DNA from: Alphaproteobacteria bacterium
Lineage (GTDB): Bacteria > Pseudomonadota > Alphaproteobacteria > UBA8366
Direction: 5' to 3'
Assembly (NCBI GenBank): GCA_028281325.1
Contig: JANQKC010000015.1
Span: forward strand, 1-64,000
Length of the DNA stretch: 64,000 nt
In this document: positions 1 through 11,638 of the stretch, one piece after another
Layout: each line of letters begins with the position of its first letter
How positions within the stretch are numbered: position 1 is the first letter of the stretch
Notes under the pieces: model-generated
What the model saw: only the letters and a program-made list of their open reading frames with translations
Told to the model about the DNA's origin: nothing
The model's database searches: none
Program-made: the position numbers and the translations under genes

Positions 1-2460
1 CGGTGCGACCGGATCGCGATTGCCGAGCCGGGCGGCACGGACGTTGCGATCGCCGCCATCGGCGTCTGGTCTCACGCAGCGGCGGTGCCGCTCAACCCGA
101 ATTTCACCGACGGCGAGCTGGCCTTGGCGCTGCGGGACTTGGGGGTCAAGGCCCTGGCGGTCACCAATCCCGACTCCTCTCCCGCTTACGCTGTCGCGCG
201 TCGCCTTGACCTCCCGGTTCTCAAAATCAGTCGAGACCTAACGGCAGGCCAGTACAGGATCGACGTCGAGGGCGCCCCCCTCGGAAACCCCGGGCCCAGC
301 GAAAGGGCCCAGGCGGACGATCCGGCGCTTGTCCTGGCCACGTCGGGCACGACATCGCACAGCAAGATCGTGCCGCTGCTGCAACGCCACCTGCGCGCCC
401 GTGGAGAATTGAATGCGCGGTTCCTGGAACTGACGCCCGACGACCGCGCGCTCAATCTGATGCCGTTGTTCCACGGCGGTGGGTTGAGCGCCGGGATCGC
501 CACCTGCCTGTTCGCCGGCAGCAGCGCTTGTCCACTGCCCAGCTTGGACGCCGACACATTCTATCGCCACTTGGAAACCCTCAAACCGTCCTACGCCATG
601 GGCGCACCGACGGTGTTTTCGGCAATTCTCGATCAGGCCGAACGGTTCCAGGCCGCCATCGCCACCGCGCGCCCGCACCTTCGAATGATCCGAACCGGCG
701 CCGGCAAGCTCGACGTCGATTTGGCCCACCGGCTTGAGGAAACCTTCGGCGCGCCGGTGGTCCAGGTTTACGGGTCATCCGAATCCGGCTGGCTGGCCTG
801 CGACCCGATGGAGTCCGAACGCCGCAAACCCGGCAGCGTCGGCCTGCCGCGGCCCAACGAGGTCGCCATTATCGACGAAGATGGCGACCTCGCACCGGAC
901 GGAACCGTCGGCGAGGTCGCGGCATGCGGCGACGCTGTCTTCGAAGGCTACGAGAACGGAGACGGATCGAATGTCCCTGTTTTCGCGAACGGATGGTATC
1001 GGACCGGCGACGCGGGCTACTTCGACGAAGACGGATACCTGTTCCTGACGGGGCGGCTGAACGAAGTGATCAACCGTGGCGGTCAAAAAGTCGCGCCGAA
1101 CGAAATCGATGAAGCATTACAATCGCATCCGGCGGTTCGCACCGCGGCCGCCTTTCCCATCCCGCATGCCACATTGGGCGAGGAAATCGCGGCAACCGTC
1201 GTTGCGGCGGAAGACGAAACCGGCGATGAGCGGCTTTTGCTGCGGTATCTGCGCAAGCGGTTGGCGCCTTACAAAATTCCCCGTCGAATCGTGTTCGTCG
1301 ACGACATCCCGAAAGGGCCGACCGGCAAGGTGCAACGTCACAAACTGGCCGAGACACTCGGACTATCCTCGCCGGACCGGGACCCTCCCCGCCAAGATGC
1401 CGGCAAAGACCGGGAAGCCACGCCGATGGAGGAAACGCTCCGCACGCTCTGGGCCCGCGCGCTCGGCCGCTCGGCCGTGGGGCTGCATGACGACTTCTTC
1501 ATGCTCGGCGGCGATTCCCTGCAGGCGGTCAACCTGTTCCTGGACATCGAACGCCATCTGGGCCGGCGTCTGCCCCGCGCCGTTCTTTTCGACTCCGCAA
1601 CGGTTGCCGAAATGGCGGCCGCGATCCAGGCGGCGCTGCCGTCGCGTTGTCTCGTGCCGATCCAGCCCCAGGGCGACCGGCCACCGTTTTTCTGCGTGCA
1701 CGATCAAGATGGCCACGTGCTGAATTTCCGCGCCCTCGCCCAGCGTCTGGGCGACCGGCAGCCGTTCTACGGCTTGCAGGCGCGCGGGCTCGACGGCGAT
1801 GAAGTCCCCTTTGCCGATGCCGACGCCATGGCGGATCATTATATTCAGGAGATTCGCCGAGTTTGGCCGAGCGGACCGTATCTGCTGGGCGGCTACTCCT
1901 TCGGTGGACGGATCGCCTATCTCATGGCGCAGAAACTCAGCAGCGCCGGAGAGGACGTCCCTCTGCTGGCGTTGTTCGACACCTACTATCAAGGCGGCAA
2001 GAAACGGGCGGGCATCGGTCCATGGCTGCGGCTGCATGCCCATCGGTTGCGCCGACAATCCCCTTCAGGGATGGTGGCTTACATGGCCCGGCGCGTCATA
2101 TCCGCCTGGGAAGTCTTTACCGTCGCTCTGCGCACGGCCCTCTTCATCCGGGCGTGGCGCTACTACGCGAGTCGCGGCAAAACCGTACCGAAGCCATTGC
2201 GGAATCCGTCAGGGGCGAATGACATCATTTCGAGCAGCCTCTCCCTCGATCCGTACGAGGGCAGCGCCGTGCTGTTCCAAGCCGAGCGACCCGCCTTGCT
2301 CGATCCGGAAGTGCATGACGGTTGGCGCAAGATCGTTAAGGGCGGGGTGGAGTTTCGGCCCATTCCCGGACGCCATTCGGACGTGATGATCGAGCCGGCC
2401 GTCCACGACCTCGCCGACGCACTCAACGATTGCATCGAGGCACGGCTCGGATCTGCGTAG
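1..2460 (+). CDS. AMP-binding / carrier / thioesterase three-domain protein (5' truncated)
   Basis: The reading frame is open from the first base, so the N-terminus lies outside the window; 819 residues are visible. An adenylation domain comes first: TSGTTSHSK at about 114-122, the YGSSESGW motif, the GWYRTGD / GRLNEVINRGG region, and the catalytic-loop Lys at about 443 in GPTGKVQRHK. A phosphopantetheine carrier domain follows, with Ser506 in LGGDSLQA, then an alpha/beta-hydrolase thioesterase with Ser633 in GYSFGG and a late His in GRHSDVM. By family knowledge this is a single-module enzyme that activates an acid, tethers it and releases it. There is no condensation domain, so it is not a full peptide synthetase. 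The substrate cannot be read from the sequence. Confidence 0.85.
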   Translation, partial: RCDRIAIAEPGGTDVAIAAIGVWSHAAAVPLNPNFTDGELALALRDLGVKALAVTNPDSSPAYAVARRLDLPVLKISRDLTAGQYRIDVEGAPLGNPGPSERAQADDPALVLATSGTTSHSKIVPLLQRHLRARGELNARFLELTPDDRALNLMPLFHGGGLSAGIATCLFAGSSACPLPSLDADTFYRHLETLKPSYAMGAPTVFSAILDQAERFQAAIATARPHLRMIRTGAGKLDVDLAHRLEETFGAPVVQVYGSSESGWLACDPMESERRKPGSVGLPRPNEVAIIDEDGDLAPDGTVGEVAACGDAVFEGYENGDGSNVPVFANGWYRTGDAGYFDEDGYLFLTGRLNEVINRGGQKVAPNEIDEALQSHPAVRTAAAFPIPHATLGEEIAATVVAAEDETGDERLLLRYLRKRLAPYKIPRRIVFVDDIPKGPTGKVQRHKLAETLGLSSPDRDPPRQDAGKDREATPMEETLRTLWARALGRSAVGLHDDFFMLGGDSLQAVNLFLDIERHLGRRLPRAVLFDSATVAEMAAAIQAALPSRCLVPIQPQGDRPPFFCVHDQDGHVLNFRALAQRLGDRQPFYGLQARGLDGDEVPFADADAMADHYIQEIRRVWPSGPYLLGGYSFGGRIAYLMAQKLSSAGEDVPLLALFDTYYQGGKKRAGIGPWLRLHAHRLRRQSPSGMVAYMARRVISAWEVFTVALRTALFIRAWRYYASRGKTVPKPLRNPSGANDIISSSLSLDPYEGSAVLFQAERPALLDPEVHDGWRKIVKGGVEFRPIPGRHSDVMIEPAVHDLADALNDCIEARLGSA

Positions 2461-2585
2461 CCTGCCGCCAAGCGCTGGAATCGATTGATCCAAATCAAGG
2501 CCGTGTTAGTTTTAACATGCCTCCTTGGCGAGAACAGGTGCCGGTTTCCGGCCTATCCGCCATGCGGAGGGGTTGTGCAAATTAG

Positions 2586-2921
2586 ATGAGAGGGTCGATC
2601 GTGCAGCAATCCTTACGGCTAATGATCAGCGGCATCGCCGCGGCAATCCTACTCGCGGGGTATTCGGCGAAGGCCGCCGAAGGCGACGCGGTAGCGGGCG
2701 AAACGCTGGCGAAACGCTGGTGCGTCGAATGCCATGACATCGGCCAGAGCGCGACCGTAAAAGACGGTGCCCCCTCCTTCATCGAAGTCGCAGGCCATCC
2801 GGATTTCAGCGCGGACCGTTTGAAAGTTTGGCTGTCGGATCCGCATCCGCCGATGCCGAAATTGGAGCTGTCCCGCCGCGCGATCAAGGATCTCATCGCC
2901 TACATCGGTAGCCTTAAGTAA
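2586..2921 (+). CDS. Small periplasmic class I c-type cytochrome
   Basis: This 111-residue protein starts with an export signal: a basic N-terminus, a hydrophobic stretch at about 11-27, and a likely cleavage near SAKA-AEG. The heme-attachment motif CVECH (Cys46, Cys49, His50) follows, and Met90 in PPMPKLEL is the likely axial ligand. After signal removal it is a minimal single-heme electron carrier. The next gene, PPK2, is unrelated and separated by a terminator-like hairpin, so the redox partner is not indicated. The ATG has no strong ribosome-binding site; a GTG 15 bases downstream is a possible alternative. Confidence 0.85.
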   Translation: MRGSIVQQSLRLMISGIAAAILLAGYSAKAAEGDAVAGETLAKRWCVECHDIGQSATVKDGAPSFIEVAGHPDFSADRLKVWLSDPHPPMPKLELSRRAIKDLIAYIGSLK

Positions 2922-2988
2922 ACGACCCTACGATACCGCGCCGGAAGCAATTGAAATTCAAACGTTATTCCGGCCTACCCTGCCCGCG

Positions 2989-3008
2989 TCCCGCTGGCGG
3001 GGTTTTTA
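2989..3008 (+). terminator. Rho-independent terminator after the cytochrome gene
   Basis: A short GC-rich hairpin (TCCCG, loop CTGG, CGGGG) is followed directly by TTTTT, about 70 bases after the cytochrome stop. The stem is only about 5 bp, so strength is uncertain. Confidence 0.5.
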
Positions 3009-3092
3009 TGTTAAGGTTTTGTGGCAATGGCAATTATTGATTAACGTATAAGCTGTAGCCTTGAAGCCTTACAACCCTGACCTGAGAAGCCG

Positions 3093-4187
3093 ATGAAAAA
3101 GAATGCTGGGACACGCGGAGCAAGCGCCACCAAACTCTCAACTGCCACCGAATCCGACGCTCACGTAAAGAAATCGGCTAAGGCCGACAAGGGATCGGCG
3201 AGCCCGAAGGACGCGTCGGTCGCGCCGCCGAAGAGTAACGGCAACGGCGCAGCCGCCAAGGACTTGGCCGCGGGGAACGGCGCCGCCGCGGAGAGCGAGA
3301 GTTCACCGACCCACATGCTGTCGGAGTTGCGGCATGACCCGAACGCAATCCACCGGCTGTTCGAAACCGGTGAGTACCCTTACAAGACGAAACTCAGCCG
3401 CCGCCGCTATGAAAAACACAAGGCGGAACTGCAGATCGAGTTGCTGAAAGTTCAGGACTGGGTCAAGGCGACCGGGCAAAAAATCGTGCTTCTGTTCGAG
3501 GGCCGGGACGCCGCCGGCAAGGGCGGCACCATCAAGCGGTTCATGGAACATCTGAACCCGCGCGGCGCGCGGGTCGTCGCGCTGGACAAACCGACCGACC
3601 GCGAGCAGAGCCAGTGGTTCTTCCAGCGCTATGTCGAGCACCTGCCGGCGGCCGGCGAAATCGTGCTGTTCGACCGGTCCTGGTACAACCGCGCCGGCGT
3701 CGAGCGCGTCATGGGATTCTGCAACCCGACCGACTATCTCGAATTCATGCGCCAGACGCCGGAACTCGAACGCATGCTCGTCCGCAGCGGCATTATCCTG
3801 TTCAAATACTGGTTCTCGGTCACGCGGGAGGAACAAATCCGCCGCTTCAAATCGCGGGAATCGGAACCGTTGAAAAGCTGGAAGCTGTCGCCGATCGACA
3901 AGCTGTCGATGGATAAATGGGACGACTACACCGAAGCCAAGGAAGCGATGTTCTTCTACACGGATACGGCGGACGCGCCGTGGACGATCGTGAAGTCCAA
4001 CGATAAAAAGCGTGCGCGGCTCAACTGCATGAAGCATTTCCTCCGGACGCTGCCGTATCCGAAGAAGGATCTTCAAGTCATAGGCCGGCCCGATCCGCTG
4101 ATTGTCGGTTCAAGCGTCCACGTGGTCGAGAACAGCGAGCATATCCTGGGAAAGAGCCTGCACCCGGAACACCGGCGCAGCCGGTAG
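3093..4187 (+). CDS. ppk2: Polyphosphate kinase 2 family protein
   Basis: This 364-residue protein has the PPK2 core from about residue 76. Walker A is GRDAAGKGG (137-145) and the Walker B/lid region is FDRSWYNR (193-200); the DKPTDRE and RFKSRESEPLKSWKLS segments are also typical. Family members move phosphate between polyphosphate and nucleotides, here as a single-domain (class I-like) enzyme. The first 75 residues are a low-complexity Lys/Ala/Ser/Gly extension that is not part of the catalytic fold and may be disordered. Whether it favours ADP, GDP or AMP cannot be told by eye. Confidence 0.92.
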   Translation: MKKNAGTRGASATKLSTATESDAHVKKSAKADKGSASPKDASVAPPKSNGNGAAAKDLAAGNGAAAESESSPTHMLSELRHDPNAIHRLFETGEYPYKTKLSRRRYEKHKAELQIELLKVQDWVKATGQKIVLLFEGRDAAGKGGTIKRFMEHLNPRGARVVALDKPTDREQSQWFFQRYVEHLPAAGEIVLFDRSWYNRAGVERVMGFCNPTDYLEFMRQTPELERMLVRSGIILFKYWFSVTREEQIRRFKSRESEPLKSWKLSPIDKLSMDKWDDYTEAKEAMFFYTDTADAPWTIVKSNDKKRARLNCMKHFLRTLPYPKKDLQVIGRPDPLIVGSSVHVVENSEHILGKSLHPEHRRSR

Positions 4188-4317
4188 AAACTCCCGACGG
4201 GCAACGGCCTTCGGCGGCGTTACGCCGGATTCTAAGGCTTTCGTGAGCGAAAGACAGGCTCTTGCCCGTCCCTGACCCCGCGCCTATGGTTGCGGCGGAA
4301 CAGCAGGGACGACCGGC

Positions 4318-5991
4318 ATGCATGACCTGATCATCCGGGGCGCATCGCTTATCGACGGCCTTGGCGGGGCGCCGAAAACCGCCGATTTGGCGGTGAAGAA
4401 CGGCCGAATCGCCGAAATCGGGTCGGTATCCGGGACGGCGACGGAGTCCATCGACGCCGCCGGCTTGTCCCTTATGCCGGGCATCATCGACGTCCACACG
4501 CACTACGACGCACAGCTGACCTGGGACCCGCGCTGTTCGCCTTCGCCGGCCCTCGGCGTAACGACCGTCGTCATCGGCAATTGCGGCTTCGGGATCGCCC
4601 CGAACGCGCCGGACACGCGGGATATTCTGATCAAGAACCTGTCCGAGGTCGAAGGCATGTCGCTGACCGCTTTACGCGCGGGGATCGAGTGGCGATTCGA
4701 CGATTTTGGTGGCTATCTGGACATGCTGGCGGCCCGCGGCGTGGTGCCGAACGTCGCCGCCTTTGCCTGCCATTCCAGCATCCGGGTCGCGGTGCTCGGC
4801 GATGGCGCCTCCACGCGCACCGCGACCGACGCCGAGGTGGAGACGATGGCGGCGATCGTGCGAGACGCGCTCGACGCCGGCGCCATCGGGCTCGCCTCCT
4901 CCACCTTCGAGAACCATAACGGGTATGGCGGCCTGCCCATGCCGTCCCGGCTTGCCGACGAATCGGAATTCGAGCGTTTGATCGATGCGCTTGGCGCGGC
5001 CGGCCGCGGATTGTTCATGATCACCGCCGGCGCGCGCACCACCGTCGACACCCTGGCCGGCTATGCCCGACGCAGCGGACGGCCGATGGTCTACGCCGCC
5101 CTGCTGCACAACAGCCAGGTGCCGGAGCGCACACGCAACGTCCTGTCCGGATGCCGGCGCGCGCAGGAAGCGGATATTCCCGTCTATGCGCAGGTGTCCT
5201 GCCAGCCGCTCAGCATGAATTTCTCGCTCGACGCGGCCTATCCGCTCTACGGCGTCGACCCGTGGGGGTCGCTGCCGATCGACGATCCGGCGGCGCTGCG
5301 CACGGCCCTCGCCGATCCCGGTTTCCGCGACCGCTTCCGGCACAGCCTGACGCAACCCGTCGGCGGCCGCTTGTTCAACGGCGATTGGGACCGGGTCGAG
5401 GTCGCGGTCTGCGCCACGCATCCGGACTACGAAGGCCAACCCATTCCGACGCTCGCAGCGCAGGCCGGGGCCGATACGGTCGATTTCTTCTTCGACCTCG
5501 CGCTTTCGGAAGACCTGGCGACCGTGTTCAACGCGAAACTGCTGAACGTGGACGAGGACGCCGTCGGCGAGATCCTGAAACATCCGGACAGTCTGATCAG
5601 CCTGTCCGACGCCGGGGCGCATCTGACCTTCCTCTGCGACGCGGGTTATGGACTGCATCTGTTGGGGCATTGGGTCCGGGAGCGCGGCGATTTCGAGATC
5701 GGCGAGGCCGTACGGCAGATCACCAGCCGGCCGGCGGCGGTTTACGGCATCCGCGACCGTGGCGTGCTGACCGAAGGCGCCTGGGCCGACATGCTGCTGT
5801 TCGACCCCGAGACAGTCGGCATCACGGCGATCGAGCGCCTGCACGACCTGCCCGCCAACGAAAGCCGTCTCGTGCGCCACGGGCTTGGGGTGAAGGGCGT
5901 CTGGGTCAACGGCGCGCTGGTGCACGACGGCACGGACTATCGCGACCATCGCCGCCCACCCGGTCAGATCCTCACCGAATTCGGCGCGTAG
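4318..5991 (+). CDS. N-acyl-D-amino-acid deacylase-like amidohydrolase
   Basis: This 557-residue metal-dependent amidohydrolase has the N-terminal beta strands and metal-binding HxH motif (His60, His62 in DVHTHYDAQ) of the D-aminoacylase/dihydroorotase superfamily. It also has GNCGFGIAP and the late LSDAGAHLTF segment, in which Asp and His are expected to bind metal or substrate, and a closing beta-sandwich strand region. The related enzymes cleave N-acyl groups from D-amino acids. Many close relatives are only annotated as amidohydrolase family protein, so the substrate is not assured. It is followed 27 bases later by mtgA on the same strand. Confidence 0.85.
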   Translation: MHDLIIRGASLIDGLGGAPKTADLAVKNGRIAEIGSVSGTATESIDAAGLSLMPGIIDVHTHYDAQLTWDPRCSPSPALGVTTVVIGNCGFGIAPNAPDTRDILIKNLSEVEGMSLTALRAGIEWRFDDFGGYLDMLAARGVVPNVAAFACHSSIRVAVLGDGASTRTATDAEVETMAAIVRDALDAGAIGLASSTFENHNGYGGLPMPSRLADESEFERLIDALGAAGRGLFMITAGARTTVDTLAGYARRSGRPMVYAALLHNSQVPERTRNVLSGCRRAQEADIPVYAQVSCQPLSMNFSLDAAYPLYGVDPWGSLPIDDPAALRTALADPGFRDRFRHSLTQPVGGRLFNGDWDRVEVAVCATHPDYEGQPIPTLAAQAGADTVDFFFDLALSEDLATVFNAKLLNVDEDAVGEILKHPDSLISLSDAGAHLTFLCDAGYGLHLLGHWVRERGDFEIGEAVRQITSRPAAVYGIRDRGVLTEGAWADMLLFDPETVGITAIERLHDLPANESRLVRHGLGVKGVWVNGALVHDGTDYRDHRRPPGQILTEFGA

Positions 5992-6018
5992 CGCGGCGCG
6001 GACCGGCGGGCACAAGCG

Positions 6019-6717
6019 ATGCGCAACGGCTTTTCCTTGTGGCGGCTCCTGCGCCGGATCGCCCTCCTGGTCATTCTGATCGTGTTGGTGTTGCCGGCCG
6101 GTCTGACGCTGCTGTATCGCGAGGTCGCCCCGCCGGTCACCCCGCTGATGGTCATCCGGCTGTTCGAGGGCGAAGGGATCAAGTCGGACTGGGTGCCGCT
6201 GCGGCAAATATCGCCGCACCTGATCCGATCGGTCGTCGCGTTGGAGGACAGCCGGTTCTGCAGCCATAACGGCGTCGACTGGGTCGAGATGAGCGACGCG
6301 GTCAGCGACCATTTGAGGGGCGAGCGGCTGCGCGGCGCCAGCACGATCTCCATGCAGACCGCGAAGAACCTGTTCCTGTGGCCGGGCCGCACCTTCCTGC
6401 GCAAGGCAATCGAAGCGCCCTTGACCTTCATGATCGAAGCGATCCTCGGCAAGCGGCGTATCCTCGAAATTTACCTGAACGTCGTGGAATGGGGGGCCGG
6501 CATCTACGGCATCGAAGCGGCGTCCCGCGCCTATTTCCGGAAACCCGCGGCCGCCCTGACGCCGTGGCAGGCCGGACTGCTCGCCGGAATCCTGCCCAAC
6601 CCGCGGCGATGGTCGCCCCGGAACCCGACCGATTACATCCGGGACCGCGCCCGCACCGCGATGGCCCGTTCGAAAGCGGTGGCGCCCGCGCTGAAGTGCC
6701 TCAGGAAAAGCGGCTAG
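6019..6717 (+). CDS. mtgA: Monofunctional peptidoglycan glycosyltransferase
   Basis: This 232-residue GT51 enzyme polymerises lipid II into glycan strands. A single N-terminal membrane segment (about 13-32) anchors it in the inner membrane. Catalytic Glu76 lies in ALEDSRF, followed by GASTISMQTAKNLFLW and RRILEIYLNVVEWG, all diagnostic of the family. No transpeptidase domain follows, which sets it apart from class A penicillin-binding proteins. It converges on acpS, with only 7 bases between the two stop codons. Confidence 0.95.
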   Translation: MRNGFSLWRLLRRIALLVILIVLVLPAGLTLLYREVAPPVTPLMVIRLFEGEGIKSDWVPLRQISPHLIRSVVALEDSRFCSHNGVDWVEMSDAVSDHLRGERLRGASTISMQTAKNLFLWPGRTFLRKAIEAPLTFMIEAILGKRRILEIYLNVVEWGAGIYGIEAASRAYFRKPAAALTPWQAGLLAGILPNPRRWSPRNPTDYIRDRARTAMARSKAVAPALKCLRKSG

Positions 6718-6724
6718 CGGGACA

Positions 6725-7129
6725 TCAAGTCGTCTGGGGCACCGCCGAGATGATGACGGTGACATGCGCCAGCGGATACTCGTCGGTGATGCTGACATCG
6801 ATCTGCGCTGCCATATCGGCCGGCACCAATGTCTGCAGATGCGCCAGCGCGCCGCCGGTCAGTTCCATCGTCGGCTTGCCGGACGGCAAGTTGACCACCC
6901 CCATGTCGCGCCAGAAGATGCCGCGCCGGAAGCCGGTGCCGAGCGCCTTGGAGCAAGCCTCCTTGGCGGCGAAGCGTTTGGCGTAGCTTTCGGCGCGCCG
7001 GTGGCGCTTGTCCGACTTCGCCCGTTCGATATCGGTAAAGCAGCGCTCCTCGAAACGGCCGGGGAACCGCTTGAGGGTGCTTTCGATCCGCCGGATGTCC
7101 ACCAAATCGCTGCCGACGCCGATGATCAT
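6725..7129 (-). CDS. acpS: Holo-[acyl-carrier-protein] synthase
   Basis: This 134-residue enzyme transfers 4'-phosphopantetheine from CoA to acyl carrier protein. Mg-binding Asp8 (GVGSDLVDI) and Glu57 (KRFAAKEA) are present. The open frame extends upstream, but the start is placed at the ATG of MIIGVGSD, which overlaps the pdxJ stop by one base (TGATG) and so suggests translational coupling. The order rsh-pdxJ-acpS is common in alphaproteobacteria. In many of them lepB follows; here mtgA, on the opposite strand, comes next instead. Confidence 0.95.
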   Translation of the reverse strand: MIIGVGSDLVDIRRIESTLKRFPGRFEERCFTDIERAKSDKRHRRAESYAKRFAAKEACSKALGTGFRRGIFWRDMGVVNLPSGKPTMELTGGALAHLQTLVPADMAAQIDVSITDEYPLAHVTVIISAVPQTT

Positions 7130-7884
7130 CAGGCGCTGCGCTCCCCGGACACGTCGGCGCGCGCCTTGTCCATCAGCGACCGCATCCGTTTGATCGCGCT
7201 TTCCAAACCGCCGAAGATGGCCTCGCCGATCAGGAAATGCCCGATGTTCAGTTCGACGATGGTCGGAATCGCCGCCACCGGACCGACGGTATCGAAGCTC
7301 AACCCGTGCCCCGCGTGGCATTCCAGGCCCACCGCCTCCGCATGCGCGGCGGCCACGGTGATGCGCTCAAGCTCCGCGTCCTGCTCGTCCGCCTCGACCT
7401 CGCAATAACGGCCGGTATGCAGTTCGACCACCGGCGCGCCGAGCGAGACCGCCGCATCCAACTGCGCCGGCTCCGGATCGATGAACAGCGACACCCGGAT
7501 GCCGGCCTTCGACAACTCCGCCACATAGTGCTGCAGATGGTTGTGGCCGCCGACGGCATCCAGGCCGCCCTCGGTGGTCAATTCCTCGCGTTTTTCCGGC
7601 ACGATGCAGGCGGCGTGCGGTTTATGGCGCAGCGCGATCTCCAGCATCTCGTCGGTCGCCGCCATCTCGAAATTCAGCGGAACGCTGATCGCCGCCATCA
7701 GACGCTCGATATCATCGTCGGCGATATGCCGGCGATCCTCGCGAAGATGCGCCGTGATGCCGTCGGCGCCGGACTTCTCCGCCAGGATCGCGGCCCGCAC
7801 CGGGTCCGGATGCCGAATTCCCCGGGCGTTCCGCACCGTCGCGACGTGATCGATATTCACCCCAAGTCTGAGAAAGCGTTTCAT
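7129..7884 (-). CDS. pdxJ: Pyridoxine 5'-phosphate synthase
   Basis: This 251-residue TIM-barrel enzyme makes pyridoxine 5'-phosphate from 1-deoxy-xylulose 5-phosphate and 3-amino-2-oxopropyl phosphate, the last ring-forming step of de novo vitamin B6 synthesis. Family signatures are [16 protein letters not shown] at the N-terminus, [24 protein letters not shown] and [14 protein letters not shown]. The start at 7884 is chosen because the protein begins there with the conserved [13 protein letters not shown] and a GGGAGCAGG ribosome-binding site precedes it. It sits 35 bases after rsh. Confidence 0.96.
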   Translation of the reverse strand: MKRFLRLGVNIDHVATVRNARGIRHPDPVRAAILAEKSGADGITAHLREDRRHIADDDIERLMAAISVPLNFEMAATDEMLEIALRHKPHAACIVPEKREELTTEGGLDAVGGHNHLQHYVAELSKAGIRVSLFIDPEPAQLDAAVSLGAPVVELHTGRYCEVEADEQDAELERITVAAAHAEAVGLECHAGHGLSFDTVGPVAAIPTIVELNIGHFLIGEAIFGGLESAIKRMRSLMDKARADVSGERSA

Positions 7885-7919
7885 GGTCCCTGCTCCCGCT
7901 AGGTCGCGCCGAGGTCCGG

Positions 7920-10067
<2,148 letters not shown>

Positions 10068-10126
10068 GCCCGGTCACTCCTGGCGGCATGATGCGCCGGC
10101 GCCCCATCTTCGGCGCCGGTGGTCGG

Positions 10127-10549
10127 TCATTCCGTCCCGGTCTGTCCGCCGGTCGGCGCCGCAGCGGCGGCGTCAGCCGCATCGCCGCCCGTGGCGCCCA
10201 TTTCCGCATCTTTCGCGGTCATGATGCTCATCCCGGCCGGCAACCCTTCGGATCCGTCTTCATGGCCGGCCATCGCCGCCGCCATATATTCCATCGGTTC
10301 GTCTTCTTCCGGCTCGTCGATTTCCGGAACCTTTTGCAGGCCGCGCACGAGGTCGTCCTTCAGCTTGTCGAGCGGCACGGTTTCCTCCGCGATCTCGCGC
10401 AAAGCGACAACAGGGTTCTTGTCATTGTCCCGCTCAAGCGTGATTTCCGCGCCGGCGGAAATCTCACGGCTTCGCTGCGCCGCCATCATTACAAGCTCGA
10501 AACGATTCGGCACCCGTTCTACGCAATCTTCCACGGTGACACGCGCCAT
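10127..10549 (-). CDS. rpoZ: DNA-directed RNA polymerase omega subunit
   Basis: This 140-residue protein begins with the conserved [21 protein letters not shown] core that contacts the beta' subunit, followed by the conserved helix RSREIS and [14 protein letters not shown]. The last 50 or so residues are an acidic then Ala/Gly-rich tail that is longer than in gammaproteobacteria. The gene directly precedes rsh, as in many proteobacteria. Its promoter should lie in the AT-rich region shared with the divergent NYN gene. Confidence 0.95.
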   Translation of the reverse strand: MARVTVEDCVERVPNRFELVMMAAQRSREISAGAEITLERDNDKNPVVALREIAEETVPLDKLKDDLVRGLQKVPEIDEPEEDEPMEYMAAAMAGHEDGSEGLPAGMSIMTAKDAEMGATGGDAADAAAAAPTGGQTGTE

Positions 10550-10865
10550 GCTCTACCCTACTCCACTATTGGCGCCTCCCGGGAAGCGCTCTCTTAAAGA
10601 CAACCGTTCGCGGCAGAATATAGGGGCGGACAGACCCCGAATTCAAGGATATTCCATCCAATAAATATTATACCGGATCGACTGATTGAAAACCGTTACT
10701 GCGGCAATATTTCGGATGATAACCCGTTCGAATTTGCCGCAACTGCCACTTGCGAAAAATTAGCAAGCCATCTAAGTAATGATACGGTTTAGTAATAACG
10801 TGCAATAAATCGGCCGCACGTTCCTCAACCAAAAAAACAAACGTTTACCGAAGGTTGCAATCTCG
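10550..10865. other. AT-rich divergent intergenic region (rpoZ / NYN gene)
   Basis: These 316 bases hold no credible gene and should carry the promoters of both divergent neighbours. Two inverted repeats are visible: TGCGGCAA at 10700-10707 with TTGCCGCA at 10734-10741, and ACGTGC at 10798-10803 with GCACGT at 10816-10821. Neither is followed by a T-run, so they look like binding sites or leader structures rather than terminators. No regulator can be assigned. Confidence 0.5.
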
Positions 10866-11498
10866 ATGTTAGACAACATCTATAGTAATGAAAAGATGGG
10901 GCTGTTTATTGATGGCTCTAATCTTTATGCGGCTGCACGAGCACTTGGGTTTGACATCGATTACAAGAAACTGCTCGACCTTTTTGCTAATAAAGGCCGA
11001 TTAGTACGCGCGTATTACTATACGGCACTTGTCGAAGACCAAGAATACTCTCCGATCCGCCCGCTGGTCGATTGGCTCGATTACAACGGCTACACCATGG
11101 TCACGAAGCCGACCAAGGAGTTCACGGACGCCTCCGGACGCCGCAAAATCAAAGGCGATATGGACATCGAACTCGCGATCGACGTCATGGAAATGACGCC
11201 GCATCTGGACCATATCGTGATCTTTTCGGGCGATGGCGACTTCCGCCGCCTCGTTGAAGCTGTTCAACGCAAAGGTGTTCGGGTGAGCGTCGTCAGCACG
11301 GTTCGTACGCAACCCTCCATGGTAGCCGACGAGTTGCGCCGGCAAGCCGACTGCTTCATCGAGTTGCAAAGTCTGGCCGATGAAATCGCGCGTCAGCATA
11401 CCGAGCGCCAGTACACGCCGGATGATGGCGAGAACGGCGACGATTTCGATGACGAGGACGACTATGACGACGATGACGTGATCGTCGAACGCGCGTAA
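10866..11498 (+). CDS. NYN (LabA/DUF88) domain protein
   Basis: This 210-residue protein has a PIN-like NYN fold at about residues 10-165. Acidic residues of the presumed metal site are visible in LFIDGSNLYAAARALG, IKGDMDIELAIDVM and IFSGDGDFRRLVEAV. Family members are predicted or shown RNases. The C-terminal 35 or so residues are strongly acidic (runs of Asp/Glu). The first 150 bases are more AT-rich than the rest of the gene. The RNA target is unknown. Confidence 0.88.
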   Translation: MLDNIYSNEKMGLFIDGSNLYAAARALGFDIDYKKLLDLFANKGRLVRAYYYTALVEDQEYSPIRPLVDWLDYNGYTMVTKPTKEFTDASGRRKIKGDMDIELAIDVMEMTPHLDHIVIFSGDGDFRRLVEAVQRKGVRVSVVSTVRTQPSMVADELRRQADCFIELQSLADEIARQHTERQYTPDDGENGDDFDDEDDYDDDDVIVERA

Positions 11499-11538
11499 AA
11501 ATCCCCGAATCGATCCAGGATCGCATCGATTTGATCCC

Positions 11539-11556
11539 GGAATAGCGATCTATTCC
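11539..11556. repeat. Perfect 7-bp inverted repeat after the NYN gene
   Basis: GGAATAG and CTATTCC flank a 4-base centre (CGAT), 40 bases after the NYN stop and 80 bases before the glycosylase start. No T-run follows, so it may be an operator or a weak transcript-end hairpin. Confidence 0.35.
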
Positions 11557-11638
11557 CAACAAAAGTGTCGAAATACGACAGGAGGTACCACCCTCCTCTA
11601 CCCATTTCGCGCCGCATTTGCCGGTGTATAGTGAGCGC

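Noticed and set aside
4672..6798. Open minus-strand frame of 708 codons opposite the amidohydrolase and mtgA
   Set aside because: It crosses two well-supported genes and has no recognisable domains; a GC-driven shadow.
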